From the NCBI GenBank assembly GCA_963737555.1, contig CAVTTB010000009.1, positions 483,087 through 547,086 on the forward strand: a DNA stretch of 64,000 bases. Reading direction: 5' to 3'. This DNA comes from JAHJQQ01 sp963737555. GTDB taxonomy: Bacteria; Pseudomonadota; Gammaproteobacteria; Thiohalobacterales; Thiohalobacteraceae. Under the pieces are notes generated by a model. That model was not told the DNA's origin and did not search any database. It saw only the letters and a program-made list of their open reading frames with translations. Below are positions 8,752 to 17,859 of this stretch, piece by piece (the first letter of the stretch is position 1; each line of letters begins with the position of its first letter). The position numbers were made by a program, and so were the translations under genes.

Positions 8752-9283
8752 ATGTCCAAGCAACAACGAACTGAAATGCAGAAGGGTGGTGGCAACGGTC
8801 CGACTCAACCTACTGCACCACCTGAGTCCGATCGAAGATATGGAACGTCTGTTCGAGGGTTTCTTCGGCAACGAGTGGCCGCGTCCCATGCAATGGGAAT
8901 GGCCGCGCCTGATGCGCATGCGCGCCCCGTTTGAGAGTCAGTTGAGTCGCGCCGACGTGGCGAGAATGCCGCATGTCGATATCGTCGACCGTGAGGCCGA
9001 TATTCTGGTCCGTGCCGAATTGGCTGGTGTGGACAAGAAGGATCTGGATATCTCGGTAACGGACAATACCCTGACCATCAAGGGCAGCAGTCGAAAGGAA
9101 ACCAAGAGCGAAGAGGGCGAATACCACCGTTGCGAAATAGCGCAGGGTGCTTTCGCGCGGACGATGACCCTGCCGTGCGCAGTGTCCGGCGATAAGGCGA
9201 AGGCGACTTTCAAGGATGGGTTGCTCGAACTGGTGTTGCCAAAAGTGGAGCCGGCCAAACGCCGCGCGATCAAGGTCGAGTAA
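8752..9283 (+). CDS. Small heat-shock protein, Hsp20/alpha-crystallin family (frameshifted near N terminus)
   Basis: ATP-independent holdase that binds unfolding proteins and forms oligomers. The alpha-crystallin domain is complete: ADVARMPHVDIVDREADILV, then RAELAGVDKKDLDISVTDNT, the beta-strand LTIKGSSRKE and the final KDGLLELVLPKVEPAKRR. The best ribosome-binding site, GAGGAGG at 8738-8744, points to the ATG at 8752 (MSKQQRTEMQKGGGNGPTQ), but that frame must change by one base near 8810-8830 to join LLHHLSPIEDMERLFEGFF. Expected length is about 177 residues. A Rho-independent terminator follows at 9300-9334. The break probably reflects a sequence error. An alternative start at MERLFEGFF in the second frame lacks a ribosome-binding site. 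Confidence 0.9.
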
Positions 9284-9299
9284 CGGTTCCGTTCCAGCG

Positions 9300-9334
9300 A
9301 ACCCAGGGCGGTTGGTCAGCCCTGGGTTTGTCTT
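9300..9334 (+). terminator. Rho-independent terminator after hsp20
   Basis: A perfect 10-bp stem AACCCAGGGC / GCCCTGGGTT with a 9-base loop starts 17 bp after the hsp20 stop and is followed by a short T-rich stretch (TGTCTTAT). Confidence 0.75.
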
Positions 9335-9392
9335 ATCTGGCAGTTCATAACCCAGAAAACCCAGCAATTCGTGCCGGCGTCATCATTACTGT

Positions 9393-9878
9393 TCAGACAT
9401 CGACGACGCATTGGGCCATCCAGAGATCCTCTTCGATGGCCTCGACATGCAATTCCGTCAAGGTCGCGCCTTTTACTTCCACGGCAGGCTGATGCCGTGC
9501 TGGATCGATAGTTTCACCCCACGCGGTGGCGTGCAGATGGTGACCCTTGATGCTCACGTCGAAGGCGCAGAACAACAGGTGGCGGGTGGCGATTTCGTAG
9601 ATCAATGCATTCAACCAATCGACCAGCAACAATTCCAGATCGGGTGCGCGGCACTCGATGGTGAGGGTTTCATGCGGTTCGATACAGCGTGGATCGGTGA
9701 TGACGGCAATCAGCGCCAGTGCCGTTTGGTTGAAGGCCTCCTCCGGGCAGTGTCCATAGCCGCGTACGCCGATGTCCGCCTGATGCGCGAAGTGTTCCCA
9801 CGAAGGCGCGTGCGGCGGCGTGCCGAGGGGTGCTTTGCTGCTGCGGCCGTGCAGGGTGATGGCTGTGTGTAAGATCAT
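9393..9878 (-). CDS. Archease family protein
   Basis: Archease is the small acidic chaperone that, with calcium or other divalent ions, activates RNA ligases of the RtcB type by promoting the ligase-guanylate step. The 161-residue product has the family signatures WEHFAHQADIGVRGYG, ALALIAVITDPRCIEP, LELLLVDWLNALIYEIATR and ARHQPAVEVKGATLTELHV, and ends at the canonical WMAQCVVDV. The conserved His/Asp of HQADIGVRG and the acidic LLVDWLNALIYE segment are present. It overlaps pcm by 4 bp (9875-9878), so the two are cotranscribed and translationally coupled. No rtcB gene is in the window, so the partner ligase must be elsewhere or the protein has another client. Confidence 0.92.
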   Translation of the reverse strand: MILHTAITLHGRSSKAPLGTPPHAPSWEHFAHQADIGVRGYGHCPEEAFNQTALALIAVITDPRCIEPHETLTIECRAPDLELLLVDWLNALIYEIATRHLLFCAFDVSIKGHHLHATAWGETIDPARHQPAVEVKGATLTELHVEAIEEDLWMAQCVVDV

Positions 9879-10585
9879 GACGACGAATCTCCACGAACAT
9901 CTCTGGCCAGCCCGGTCATGGGCACGAACGCCACGGGCAATAGCTTGCGCTGGCTGATGGCACCGCTGGGTGCTTTGGAAAGCAGCACCAACTCCTGATC
10001 GAAACCGTTGTTCAGCGGCACGATCAATCGTCCGCCCGGCTTGAGTTGTTCCAATAGCGGTGGTGGCACCCGGTCCGCGGCGGCCGTGATGATGATGGCA
10101 TCGAACGGGGCTACCTCTGGCCAGCCGTTGTAGCCGTCGCCGATACGCATCTCGACATTGTGAACGCCCAGGTGTTTAAGCCGGCTGGCCGCGCGTTTGG
10201 CCAGTGTCTGTACGATCTCGATGCTGTAGACAAGTTTCGCCAGCTTGGCCAGGACCGCCGTCTGGTAGCCTGAGCCGGTACCGACTTCCAGCACCTGATG
10301 CTCGGGGGTGAGCGCCAGCAGCTCGGTCATGATGGCGACGATGTAGGGCTGCGAGATGGTTTGGTTTTCGCCGATGGGCAGCGGTCGGTTGTCATAGGCG
10401 GCATCCTGCAATGCATCCGGTACGAAGGCGTGGCGCGGCACATCGCGTAGCGCCTGAAGGACCGGAGCACTCAACGCTTCGAGCCCGAGGAGGTGGCGCG
10501 TGTAGCGCACATCCTCCTCGATTTCTCGCAGCATTCGTTCACACGCGCGCTCGCCCATCTGCTTCCTCACCACTGTTTTCAGCAT
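9875..10585 (-). CDS. pcm: Protein-L-isoaspartate O-methyltransferase
   Basis: Repairs isoaspartyl residues in damaged proteins by SAM-dependent methylation. Length 236 is slightly above the usual 208-220 because of an N-terminal extension. Family motifs are all present: RHAFVPDALQDAAYDNRPLP, IGENQTISQPYIVAIMTELL, the SAM-binding motif I VLEVGTGSGYQTAVLA, IEIVQTLAKRAASRLKHLG, and PFDAIIITAAADRVPPPLLE followed by LKPGGRLIVPL. It is first in a two-gene operon with archease. In many gammaproteobacteria pcm sits with surE and nlpD; that neighbourhood is not kept here. Confidence 0.96.
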   Translation of the reverse strand: MLKTVVRKQMGERACERMLREIEEDVRYTRHLLGLEALSAPVLQALRDVPRHAFVPDALQDAAYDNRPLPIGENQTISQPYIVAIMTELLALTPEHQVLEVGTGSGYQTAVLAKLAKLVYSIEIVQTLAKRAASRLKHLGVHNVEMRIGDGYNGWPEVAPFDAIIITAAADRVPPPLLEQLKPGGRLIVPLNNGFDQELVLLSKAPSGAISQRKLLPVAFVPMTGLARDVRGDSSS

Positions 10586-10740
10586 AGACTAATTCCAGGA
10601 ACGTCTCGGCTATAGACGTGCTGCGCTTATGATCTAGGGCAAGGAATGGCCTATTAGAACAGGCATAGTAAGAGGTGGGTGGATTCATAGACGTGGTGAG
10701 CGCACCTGTGGATGCCTCTTCCAGTGAGCGCAAGGATTGG

Positions 10741-13165
10741 ATGATGAAGAAGAATAAAGCCCTACCCGTCGATGCCCTGGCAACCCGCTGCGATGCGGCC
10801 ACGCTCCCCTTTCAGAGCACCGACGAGCTGGCCGATTTTGCCGACATTCTCGGTCAACCGCGTGCCCTGGAGGCGTTGCGCTTCGGCCTGGCCGGGCGTC
10901 GCCCCGGCTATAACCTGTTCGCCCTCGGCACCAGCGGGATCGGCAAACACACCGCGGTGATGCGCATGCTCGAACAGCGTGCCGCGCTAGGCGAGGTGCC
11001 GCCTGATCTCTGCTACGTCGCCAATTTCGAAGAGCCTAGCCGTCCATATCTGTTACGCATGCCCGCCGGGCGCGGTTTGCTGTTACGTCAGGACATGCTG
11101 CACCTGGTCGAGGAACTGGTCGGCTCATTGCCGGCGGCATTGGACAGCGAAGAATTCAAAGCCCGCGTCCGTCAGATCGAACACACTTTCGAAGAGCGCC
11201 AGGCCGAGGCGATCAACGCGTTGCGCGAAAAATCTCTGGCGCAGCAGGTCAAACTGTATGAACAACCCGGCGAGTTCACCTTCGCACCGCTGCGCGATGG
11301 ACAGGTGCTGGATATACAGGCCTTCAGCGCCTTGCCGGACAATGAAAAACAAGCCATCGAATCCAAAGTGGCGCTCTTGCAGGCGGAACTGACCGAGATT
11401 CTGGATCAGCGGGTTCCGCAATGGCAGAAACAGCGTCGTGATGCTTTGCGTGCGCTGCATCGTGATACGACACGCGCCGTCGTGCAGCAACTGCTGGCGA
11501 GTCTACGCGCCCAATATGCAGATCTACCCGCCGTACATACCTATCTGGACAGTGTCGAACAGGCGGTCATCCACAACACGCGCGATTTTCTCCGGCGCGA
11601 GGGTGCCGATGCGCTGGCGGCCGGTGATCACGGCGCGTTCCGCAACTACCAAGTCAATCTGCTGGTCGATCACAGCGCCACCCGCGGGGCGCCGGTGGTG
11701 TTCGAGGACAATCCTACCCACTCGGCACTGATAGGTCGCATCGAACATATGGCCCAGTTAGGCGCTCTGGTCACGGACTTCAATTTGATTCGTTCCGGCG
11801 CGTTGCATCGCGCCAACGGTGGTTATCTGGTTATCGACGCGCGCAAGCTGTTGACCCAACCCTTCGCCTGGGAAGGTCTCAAACGCGCGCTGCTTGCCCG
11901 GGAATTGCGCATCGAATCGCTCGGCCAGGCCTACAGTCTTGTCAGTACCGTGTCGTTGGAGCCGGAGCCGTTGGCGTTGGATGTCAAAATCGTTCTCGAA
12001 GGCGACCGGACGCTGTATTACCTGTTGCAGTTCTATGATCCGGAGTTTGCCGAACTGTTCAAGGTCGCGGCCGATTTTGAAGAAGTCATCGAACGCAGCG
12101 ATGACAATATTACGCATTACGTGCAGTTGATCGCCACACTGGTGCGCCGCGAAGGTTTGCGTGCCTTCGATCGAACGGCCGTCGCTGCCATGATCGACTA
12201 CAGCGCGCGACTTGCAGCTGACACACATAAATTGTCTACGCGTATGCGCGATATCGTGGATGTCCTGCAAGAGGCCGATTTCTACGCAGGGGAGGCCGTG
12301 CAGACGCAGGTGCGGGACGAGGATGTTCAACACGCCATTGGCGCGCGCATCGAGCGTGCCGACCGGGTGCGGGAGCAATTACACGAAGAGATCCGGCGCG
12401 GCGTGCTCAATATCGCGACGGATGGGAAAGCGATCGGTCAGATCAATGGCCTTACGGCCCTGGAAGCAGGGACATTCAGTTTTGGTTTGCCGATACGCAT
12501 CTCGGCGACCACGCGGCTGGGCGAAGGTGAAGTGGTCGACATCGAACGCGAAGTGGAGATGGGCGGGCCGATTCACTCCAAGGGCGTTTTTATCCTCGCC
12601 AGTTTTTTAGGTGCGCGCTATGCGCGGGCATTCCCGCTATCGCTGTCCGCCAGCTTGACCTTCGAACAGACCTATTCCGGCGTCGAGGGCGACAGTGCCT
12701 CGTTGGCGGAACTGTGTGCACTGCTCTCGTCGCTGTCCGAATTGCCGCTCGCATCAATCAATGGCTGTCACTGGATCGGTCGATCAACAGGGGCGGGTTC
12801 AAGCGGTGGGCGCTGTCAACGAGAAGATCGAGGGTTTCTTCGATGTGTGCGCGCAGCGCGGACTCACGGGTCATCAGGGCGTTATTCTCCCGCAGGCGAA
12901 TGTGCAGCATTTGATGTTGCGCAGAGATGTGGTGGACGCGGTGCGCGAAGGGCGCTTTCAGGTGTATGCGGTGGCGGATGTCGATGCGGCGATGGCGATA
13001 TTGAGCGGCCATTCACCCGGGCGTGTGCGTGCGACCGGCGAGTTCCCGCCCAAGAGCATCAACGGTCGGGTACAGCAGTGTCTGGCTGATTTTGCGCGCC
13101 TGCACATGGCCTTCGCCGGGCCAGCTCCGGGTGACAATCCAGGTGGCAAAAAGGGCGCATCTTGA
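10741..13165 (+). CDS. LonB-type ATP-dependent protease (AAA plus Lon S16 domain; frameshifted)
   Basis: Predicted soluble Lon-family protease of about 808 residues. The Walker A-like loop GTSGIGKH lies at residues 63-70, followed by a long helical insert of LonB-like proteins (about 140-330), the remaining AAA core, and a C-terminal S16 protease domain. The nucleophile Ser is in EGDSASLAELC (about residue 652) and the catalytic Lys in GAVNEKIEGFFD (about 695). A frame change at about 12750-12765, between these two residues, splits the gene; both sides are well conserved, so an error is likely. The start is set at the ATG pair 10741/10744 behind AAGGA. It probably removes damaged or regulatory proteins as an accessory to classical Lon. 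Confidence 0.92.
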
Positions 13166-13189
13166 GGCGAGGAAATAGGCCTTGGGAGG

Positions 13190-13219
13190 TTGACAGTCAA
13201 AGTCCGCCTAGCGTAAAGT
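13190..13219 (+). promoter_or_regulatory. Promoter of the tRNA-Ala/tRNA-Glu unit
   Basis: TTGACA at 13190-13195 and TAAAGT at 13214-13219, separated by 18 bp, end 17 bp before the tRNA-Ala gene. This is a good sigma-70 promoter just after the protease gene stop. Confidence 0.75.
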
Positions 13220-13236
13220 TCGCGCTCTCCGCGATT

Positions 13237-13312
<76 letters not shown>

Positions 13313-13332
13313 AATTGCATGGATTGACGGTT

Positions 13333-13530
13333 ATGCACCGCTTCGGCCAACTCGCAGTCTACTTAGGTATTCTGCTGGTGGCAGTCGGACTTATCGGCGG
13401 GTTTGCCGCCATGTTCCGAGATGCGGATGATCTGGCCGTCAATCTTTTAGTGTTAGTGCCACTGGGTTTTGTGGCACTGCTTACGGGTGTTGTGGTTACG
13501 CAATTGCACCGCCCGGGCAATCAACGTTAA
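13333..13530 (+). CDS. Small membrane protein (65 aa) between two tRNA genes
   Basis: Not recognised by family. The 65-residue product has two hydrophobic helices, LAVYLGILLVAVGLIGGFAA (about residues 7-26) and LLVLVPLGFVALLTGVVV (about 39-56), joined by the polar loop MFRDADDLAVN, with a basic C terminus. That is the layout of a small two-TM inner-membrane protein. It begins 20 bp after tRNA-Ala and ends 7 bp before tRNA-Glu, so it is almost certainly on the same primary transcript as both tRNAs and would be released by tRNA processing. The ribosome-binding site is weak (GACGG). An upstream in-frame start would run through the tRNA and is rejected. Confidence 0.65.
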   Translation: MHRFGQLAVYLGILLVAVGLIGGFAAMFRDADDLAVNLLVLVPLGFVALLTGVVVTQLHRPGNQR

Positions 13531-13537
13531 GTCCTTC

Positions 13538-13613
13538 GTCCCCTTCGTCTAGAGGCCTAGGACACCGCCCTTTCACGGCGGCGACAGGGGTTCGACTCCC
13601 CTAGGGGACGCCA
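13538..13613 (+). tRNA. tRNA-Glu (anticodon TTC)
   Basis: A full 76-nt cloverleaf with acceptor GTCCCCT/AGGGGAC, anticodon stem CCGCC/GGCGG and loop CTTTCAC giving anticodon TTC, T-loop TTCGACT and encoded CCA. Confidence 0.97.
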
Positions 13614-14039
13614 TATTAATCTCAGTTAATTCTAGGTAACTGGGTTGCAACGTGAGCGTTTCATCATCGAGTACACGTCGATCGATGATGAAACGTAACA
13701 CTGCCTTCTTGTTCTCCGCATTATTCCGACAACGTGCTGGCCGATCACTTGGCGTAGCTGTGTTTTTTCCTCGCGTTCACTGTCCATGGGCACGTCCACA
13801 ACGCATATGCACTCGCCCGATGACAAGGCCGCGGGCATCAATCAGTGATTCAAGAATTGCTCGAACTTTTCCAGTGGTAGCGCCCGGCTGAATATGAACG
13901 CCGCCTTTGAGCCGCCGAGTTGACGGCGATCATGTTTTGAGGGGGTCTATAATCAGGCGAAGCTGGACAGCTTGATTATACTGACTAGTAGGAAGGGCAC
14001 ATTAAACGGTGATGGAAAGCCGCTGCTGGGGGAGTTGCG
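13614..14039. other. Intergenic region with a perfect 14-bp inverted repeat
   Basis: No supported gene. A perfect inverted repeat CGTTTCATCATCGA / TCGATGATGAAACG lies at 13657-13670 and 13682-13695 without a T-run. Two overlapping short open frames on opposite strands (about 70-80 codons) have no family features. A TATAAT box at 13948-13953 is a plausible -10 for glgC, but the nearest TTGACG is 22 bp upstream, too far for a standard promoter. Confidence 0.5.
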
Positions 14040-15308
14040 ATGCGCGAACGTAGACATGCGGATAAGATCATTGCCTTCGTGTTGGCGGGCGGGCAGGGTT
14101 CGCGCCTGCATCCGCTGACCGCAGAGCGTTGCAAGCCGGCGGTGCCGTTCGGCGCACGCTATCGCATCGTGGACTTCGTGCTCAGCAATCTGATCAACTC
14201 CGGTATTCGTGCCATCTATCTGCTGGTGCAGTACAAGGCGCAATCGTTGATCGAACATGTGCGCAAGGCGTGGGAGATCTCGCCGCTGTTGCCGGATCAG
14301 TTTGTGACGGTGGTGCCTCCGCAGATGTATCCGGGCGCGGAGATGTTTCGCGGAACCGCCGACGCCGTCTATCAGAGCCTGCGCCTGATCAAATCCTTCC
14401 GGCCCGATCTGGTGGTGGTGTTCGGCGCCGATCACATCTACCGCATGGATGTCGACCAAATGGTCTTGTTCCATCGGCAGCATCAGGCCGATGTGACGAT
14501 TTCCGCACTGCCGGTTCCGGTCGGACTCGCCTCGGGTTTCGGTGTGATCGCGGCGGACAGTGACGGCCGGGTGCAGGCGTTCCAGGAGAAACCCGCGCAA
14601 CCGAGCGAGATGCCGGGGCGGCCGGGTTTTGCCTATGCGTCCATGGGTAACTATGTCTTCAACGCCAATGTCCTGGTGCAGGCGCTCCTCGAGGCGCATG
14701 AGGCGGGTGAGACCGATTTCGGCCAGCATGTCTTGCCGCGTCTATTGCGCACACACCGCCTGTATGCCTATAACTTTTTGACCAACGATATCCCTGGACT
14801 CAAGCCGTATGAAGAACGCGGCTACTGGCGCGATGTCGGCACCATCGATGCCTATTTCGACTGTCATCGGGATGTGCTCGGTGAGGAGCCGCGTTTCGAT
14901 GCATTCAATCCACAGTGGCCGATCTTCTCAAGCAATTATCAGGGTCCGGTCGCGCGCATTCTCGGCGGCGATATCGACAATGCCTTGCTCGGCGCCGCCA
15001 GCATGGTCTGCCGCGGTGCACGGGTGCACAACAGCATCATCCGCCGCGAAGCCGTGGTGGAGGCCGGCGCCGAACTGGAGGATTGCATCGTGATGGATTA
15101 CGCGCGCATCGGCGCTGGTTCGAAGTTGCGCGGTGTCATCGTCGACCGGCATAACGCCATCAAGCCCGGAACCTGTATCGGGTACGATCGCGACGAAGAT
15201 GCGCGCCGCTATGGAGTGAGCCCCGGCGGCGTGGTGGTGATCCCGCGCGGCGACATCTGTTTTTATGCGCGCAATTCGCGCGGTCAGGGTCCGGGGTATA
15301 TGGAATAG
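14040..15308 (+). CDS. glgC: Glucose-1-phosphate adenylyltransferase
   Basis: Makes ADP-glucose from ATP and glucose-1-phosphate, the committed step of bacterial glycogen synthesis. The 422-residue length is typical. The nucleotide-binding signature LAGGQGSRLHPLTAERCKPA lies at about residues 16-35, followed by VPFGARYRIVDFVLSNLINS, the catalytic-region GTADAVYQSLRLI and FGADHIYRMD, and the glucose-1-phosphate motif FQEKPAQPSEMPG. The C-terminal left-handed beta-helix begins near residue 300. The ATG follows GGGGGAG at good distance. It stands alone with no glgA, glgB or glgX nearby; the functionally linked phosphoglucomutase lies at 45.8-47.4 kb. Confidence 0.97.
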   Translation: MRERRHADKIIAFVLAGGQGSRLHPLTAERCKPAVPFGARYRIVDFVLSNLINSGIRAIYLLVQYKAQSLIEHVRKAWEISPLLPDQFVTVVPPQMYPGAEMFRGTADAVYQSLRLIKSFRPDLVVVFGADHIYRMDVDQMVLFHRQHQADVTISALPVPVGLASGFGVIAADSDGRVQAFQEKPAQPSEMPGRPGFAYASMGNYVFNANVLVQALLEAHEAGETDFGQHVLPRLLRTHRLYAYNFLTNDIPGLKPYEERGYWRDVGTIDAYFDCHRDVLGEEPRFDAFNPQWPIFSSNYQGPVARILGGDIDNALLGAASMVCRGARVHNSIIRREAVVEAGAELEDCIVMDYARIGAGSKLRGVIVDRHNAIKPGTCIGYDRDEDARRYGVSPGGVVVIPRGDICFYARNSRGQGPGYME

Positions 15309-15405
15309 CCTGCGGCCAGAGACGTTCCCCCGATGTTCCATCAATGTTTCGTGTGTAATTGTCGTTTGATCATGTAACTCGGCTAATGTCCGTGCCGGTC
15401 TCCGC

Positions 15406-16557
15406 TCATGCCCTCCGGCTTGCCGATACCGGTCCAAGCGCATACTGCAGGGGCGGTTCCTGCGTGTGCAGAAACCAGCGGTCGAGCACGATGTTTTGGA
15501 CGAACCAGCGCTGGGTCATTAATTTTCCCGCCAGTCGTGATTTGAGGTTTGCAGGGAGGAGATCCGACCCATCGCGACCATCGCGCGCGCCGAAGCGCGC
15601 CGTCAGACGATCGGTATAGGCTTCGAGGGCCGCTCGCGAGTAACGTCCGTCCGCCTGGAAGATCGTGGTGGCCGCCAACAGGCCGGATTCAATGGCAGGG
15701 CGAATGCCTTCGCCGCTTTGAGTGCAGGCTAAACCGGCGGCATCGCCGATCAGCAGCACGCCGTCACCGACCAGTTCACGTTGTGCATGTTGGTAAAGCA
15801 GATAGGCATGGCCTTTGTAATGCGGTTTCAGGTCTGCGGGCAGGCGTCCGCGCCTGGCGAGAAAATCCTGGAAGGCAGCGACATGCTGTGCGAGACCTTG
15901 AGTGTCTTCACGCCCCAAACCGATGTTGATGAAATCACCCTTGCGTATGCACCAGCCATAGCCTTTGAGATCGGCGCAGAAATACAGTTCGGGTACGTCG
16001 GCTTCGATCGGGTAGGCCGCCTGTTGCGAGGACTCGATCTCGAATTCGCATTCCTGCGCGTTAACCGCGCGTTCGCTACGCCCGACGTCGGCACCCAGAT
16101 AACGCGCGACCGGACAGAAATGACCGCCGGCCCCGACGATCATCGGTGTCTGCAAGGTGTCGTTTATAACCCAGCCTGATGGGTTACGCGTCAGCTTCTC
16201 GACCGGTTCGCCCAAGCGCAGTCGCGCGCCTGAGCGGCGCAGCAGGTAATCATCGAACTCACAGCGGCGGATGCCGTAACTGACGCTGTGTCCATAGCGG
16301 ATATCCAGCGCCGGGCCGTCCATAAGTCCGACACGAAAACCGGTGATGGGTTGGAGTACATGCTGTTGACGGTAGGCTTCGATATCCAGTTCGAGCTCAT
16401 CGATGAGCGCGGGCGTGATCCAGCCTGCGCAGACCTTGTCACGGGGAAATTCTTGCTTGTCGACGACGACCACGTCGAGGCCGGCCTTGCGCAGTGCCCA
16501 GGCACAACTGCTGCCGGCGGGGCCGCCACCGACAATCACGACATCGCAGCGGTCCAT
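15406..16557 (-). CDS. FAD-dependent oxidoreductase, geranylgeranyl-reductase-like
   Basis: Flavoprotein of 383 residues in the geranylgeranyl reductase/halogenase-like group. The dinucleotide-binding motif VVIVGGGPAGSSCAWALRKA opens the protein (about residues 6-25), followed by VVDKQEFPRDKVCAGWITP, the family hallmark with a conserved Cys. A second FAD motif is GDGVLLIGDAAGLACTQSGE near residue 285, followed by GIRPAIESGLLAA. Members reduce isoprenoid or acyl double bonds on lipids. The gene is the second of a two-gene operon, 6 bp after a cyclopropane-fatty-acyl-phospholipid synthase homologue; the pairing suggests action on the same lipid acyl chains. The exact reaction is inferred, not shown. 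Confidence 0.85.
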   Translation of the reverse strand: MDRCDVVIVGGGPAGSSCAWALRKAGLDVVVVDKQEFPRDKVCAGWITPALIDELELDIEAYRQQHVLQPITGFRVGLMDGPALDIRYGHSVSYGIRRCEFDDYLLRRSGARLRLGEPVEKLTRNPSGWVINDTLQTPMIVGAGGHFCPVARYLGADVGRSERAVNAQECEFEIESSQQAAYPIEADVPELYFCADLKGYGWCIRKGDFINIGLGREDTQGLAQHVAAFQDFLARRGRLPADLKPHYKGHAYLLYQHAQRELVGDGVLLIGDAAGLACTQSGEGIRPAIESGLLAATTIFQADGRYSRAALEAYTDRLTARFGARDGRDGSDLLPANLKSRLAGKLMTQRWFVQNIVLDRWFLHTQEPPLQYALGPVSASRRA

Positions 16558-16563
16558 GTTCGG

Positions 16564-17859
16564 TTATGTCCTGTCGACGTACAGATGATCGCGCGTCCAG
16601 GCGATGTTGTTCTGACCGCTGCGCGTGAACACGATCTGGAACAGTTGCAGCCAACCGGTGGTGAAACCCGCCAGCGAGCCCGCCAGATAGAGGCGCCAGG
16701 CCCTGACGAAGTCGTCATCGAAGCGATCACGCACCAGATCTTGCTGGGCATCGAATCGAGCCAGCCAATGCTCCAGCGTCTTTGCGTAATGCAGGCGCAG
16801 ATTCTCCACATCCAGCACCGAGAATCCGCAGGGTTCGAAGATGTCCATCATCTCACGCAGCGTGGGTGGGTATGAGCCGGGGAAGATGCGGCGCTCGATC
16901 CAGGCATTCATCGGGTAGGCTTGATCGCGTGCGATGGAGTGGATCAAGCCCCGGCCTTGCAGGTTGAGACTGCGGTCGATCAGCCCGCCCAGTGCTTGGT
17001 AGTGATCCCGTCCGACATGTTCCAGCATGCCTACCGAGACGAACGCGTCGCAGCGCCCGGTGATATTCCGATAGTCGTCCTCGATGTACTCGATCTGACC
17101 GGCTAGACCTTCTGCCGCCGCACGTTCGCGCGCGAAGTGGACTTGTTCATGGGACAGGTTGAATGCCCGCACTTTCACACCGTAGTGTTTGGCCATGTGT
17201 CGCGCGAGTGCACCCCAGCCGCAGCCGGCTTCGATCACCGTCTCGCCCGGCTGCAGTTGCAGTTTGCGGCAGACATAATCCAGTTTCGCGCGCTGGGCCA
17301 GTTCAAGGCTCAGCGTCGGGGTCGGGAAATAGGCGCAGGTATAGACCATCTCCTCGTCCAGCCATAGCTGGAAGAAATCATTGCCTAAGTTGTAATGGTG
17401 ATGGATGTTGGAGCGCGACCCGGCGGCCGTATTGGGACCGGCACGATTTATCCATTGCCAGATCAGCTTGGCGAAGGGATGCAGTTGGTTCGCCTTGGGG
17501 GCAGATCGGTATAAGGTTTCGAGAAAGCTGACCAGATCGCCTTCCACCTCCACGCTGCCTTGGGTGTAGGCATCGCCGAAGTACAGGTCGGGATTGCACA
17601 CCAGCCGCCACAGGGTCTGTCGGTCATGGATGTGCAGCCGCTTGGTCAAGGTAGTGCTCGAATCCGGCAGTCGTTCACCGTTCCAGAGCACAAATTGAAT
17701 GGCGGGGTTTCCCAGCAATGCGAGCAATTTACGCAGTGCCCACCGTTCTATTCGTGAAGGCGACGCGTCATGTGATATCGATGGATCGGAGTAGTCCCAG
17801 GATGAAACACCGAGAACATCGGGCGGACTTCCATGCAGGGGGCTTTTATGGCGTGTCAT
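16564..17859 (-). CDS. Cyclopropane-fatty-acyl-phospholipid synthase family methyltransferase
   Basis: SAM-dependent enzyme acting on unsaturated phospholipid acyl chains at the membrane. The N-terminal lipid-binding region (about residues 20-140) is followed by the catalytic part: HHHYNLGNDFFQLWLDEEMV and YTCAYF with the conserved Cys, SAM motif VIEAGCGWGALARHMAKHYG, SVGMLEHVG with the conserved Glu, LIHSIARDQ with the conserved His, and LRLHYAKTLEHWLARF with the conserved Tyr. Thus the residues needed for cyclopropanation in E. coli Cfa appear present. Start is placed at the ATG 17859; an in-frame TTG at 17877 is the alternative. The adjoining flavoprotein suggests the product may be further modified, for example to methyl-branched or furan fatty acids, which is speculative. 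Confidence 0.92.
   Translation of the reverse strand: MTRHKSPLHGSPPDVLGVSSWDYSDPSISHDASPSRIERWALRKLLALLGNPAIQFVLWNGERLPDSSTTLTKRLHIHDRQTLWRLVCNPDLYFGDAYTQGSVEVEGDLVSFLETLYRSAPKANQLHPFAKLIWQWINRAGPNTAAGSRSNIHHHYNLGNDFFQLWLDEEMVYTCAYFPTPTLSLELAQRAKLDYVCRKLQLQPGETVIEAGCGWGALARHMAKHYGVKVRAFNLSHEQVHFARERAAAEGLAGQIEYIEDDYRNITGRCDAFVSVGMLEHVGRDHYQALGGLIDRSLNLQGRGLIHSIARDQAYPMNAWIERRIFPGSYPPTLREMMDIFEPCGFSVLDVENLRLHYAKTLEHWLARFDAQQDLVRDRFDDDFVRAWRLYLAGSLAGFTTGWLQLFQIVFTRSGQNNIAWTRDHLYVDRT

Noticed and set aside
13632..13891. Overlapping small open frames on both strands after tRNA-Glu
   Set aside because: No ribosome-binding site, family match or codon pattern on either strand.
13920..13953. TTGACG...TATAAT as a glgC promoter
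   Set aside because: Spacer of 22 bp is too long for a normal sigma-70 promoter; only the -10 remains plausible.
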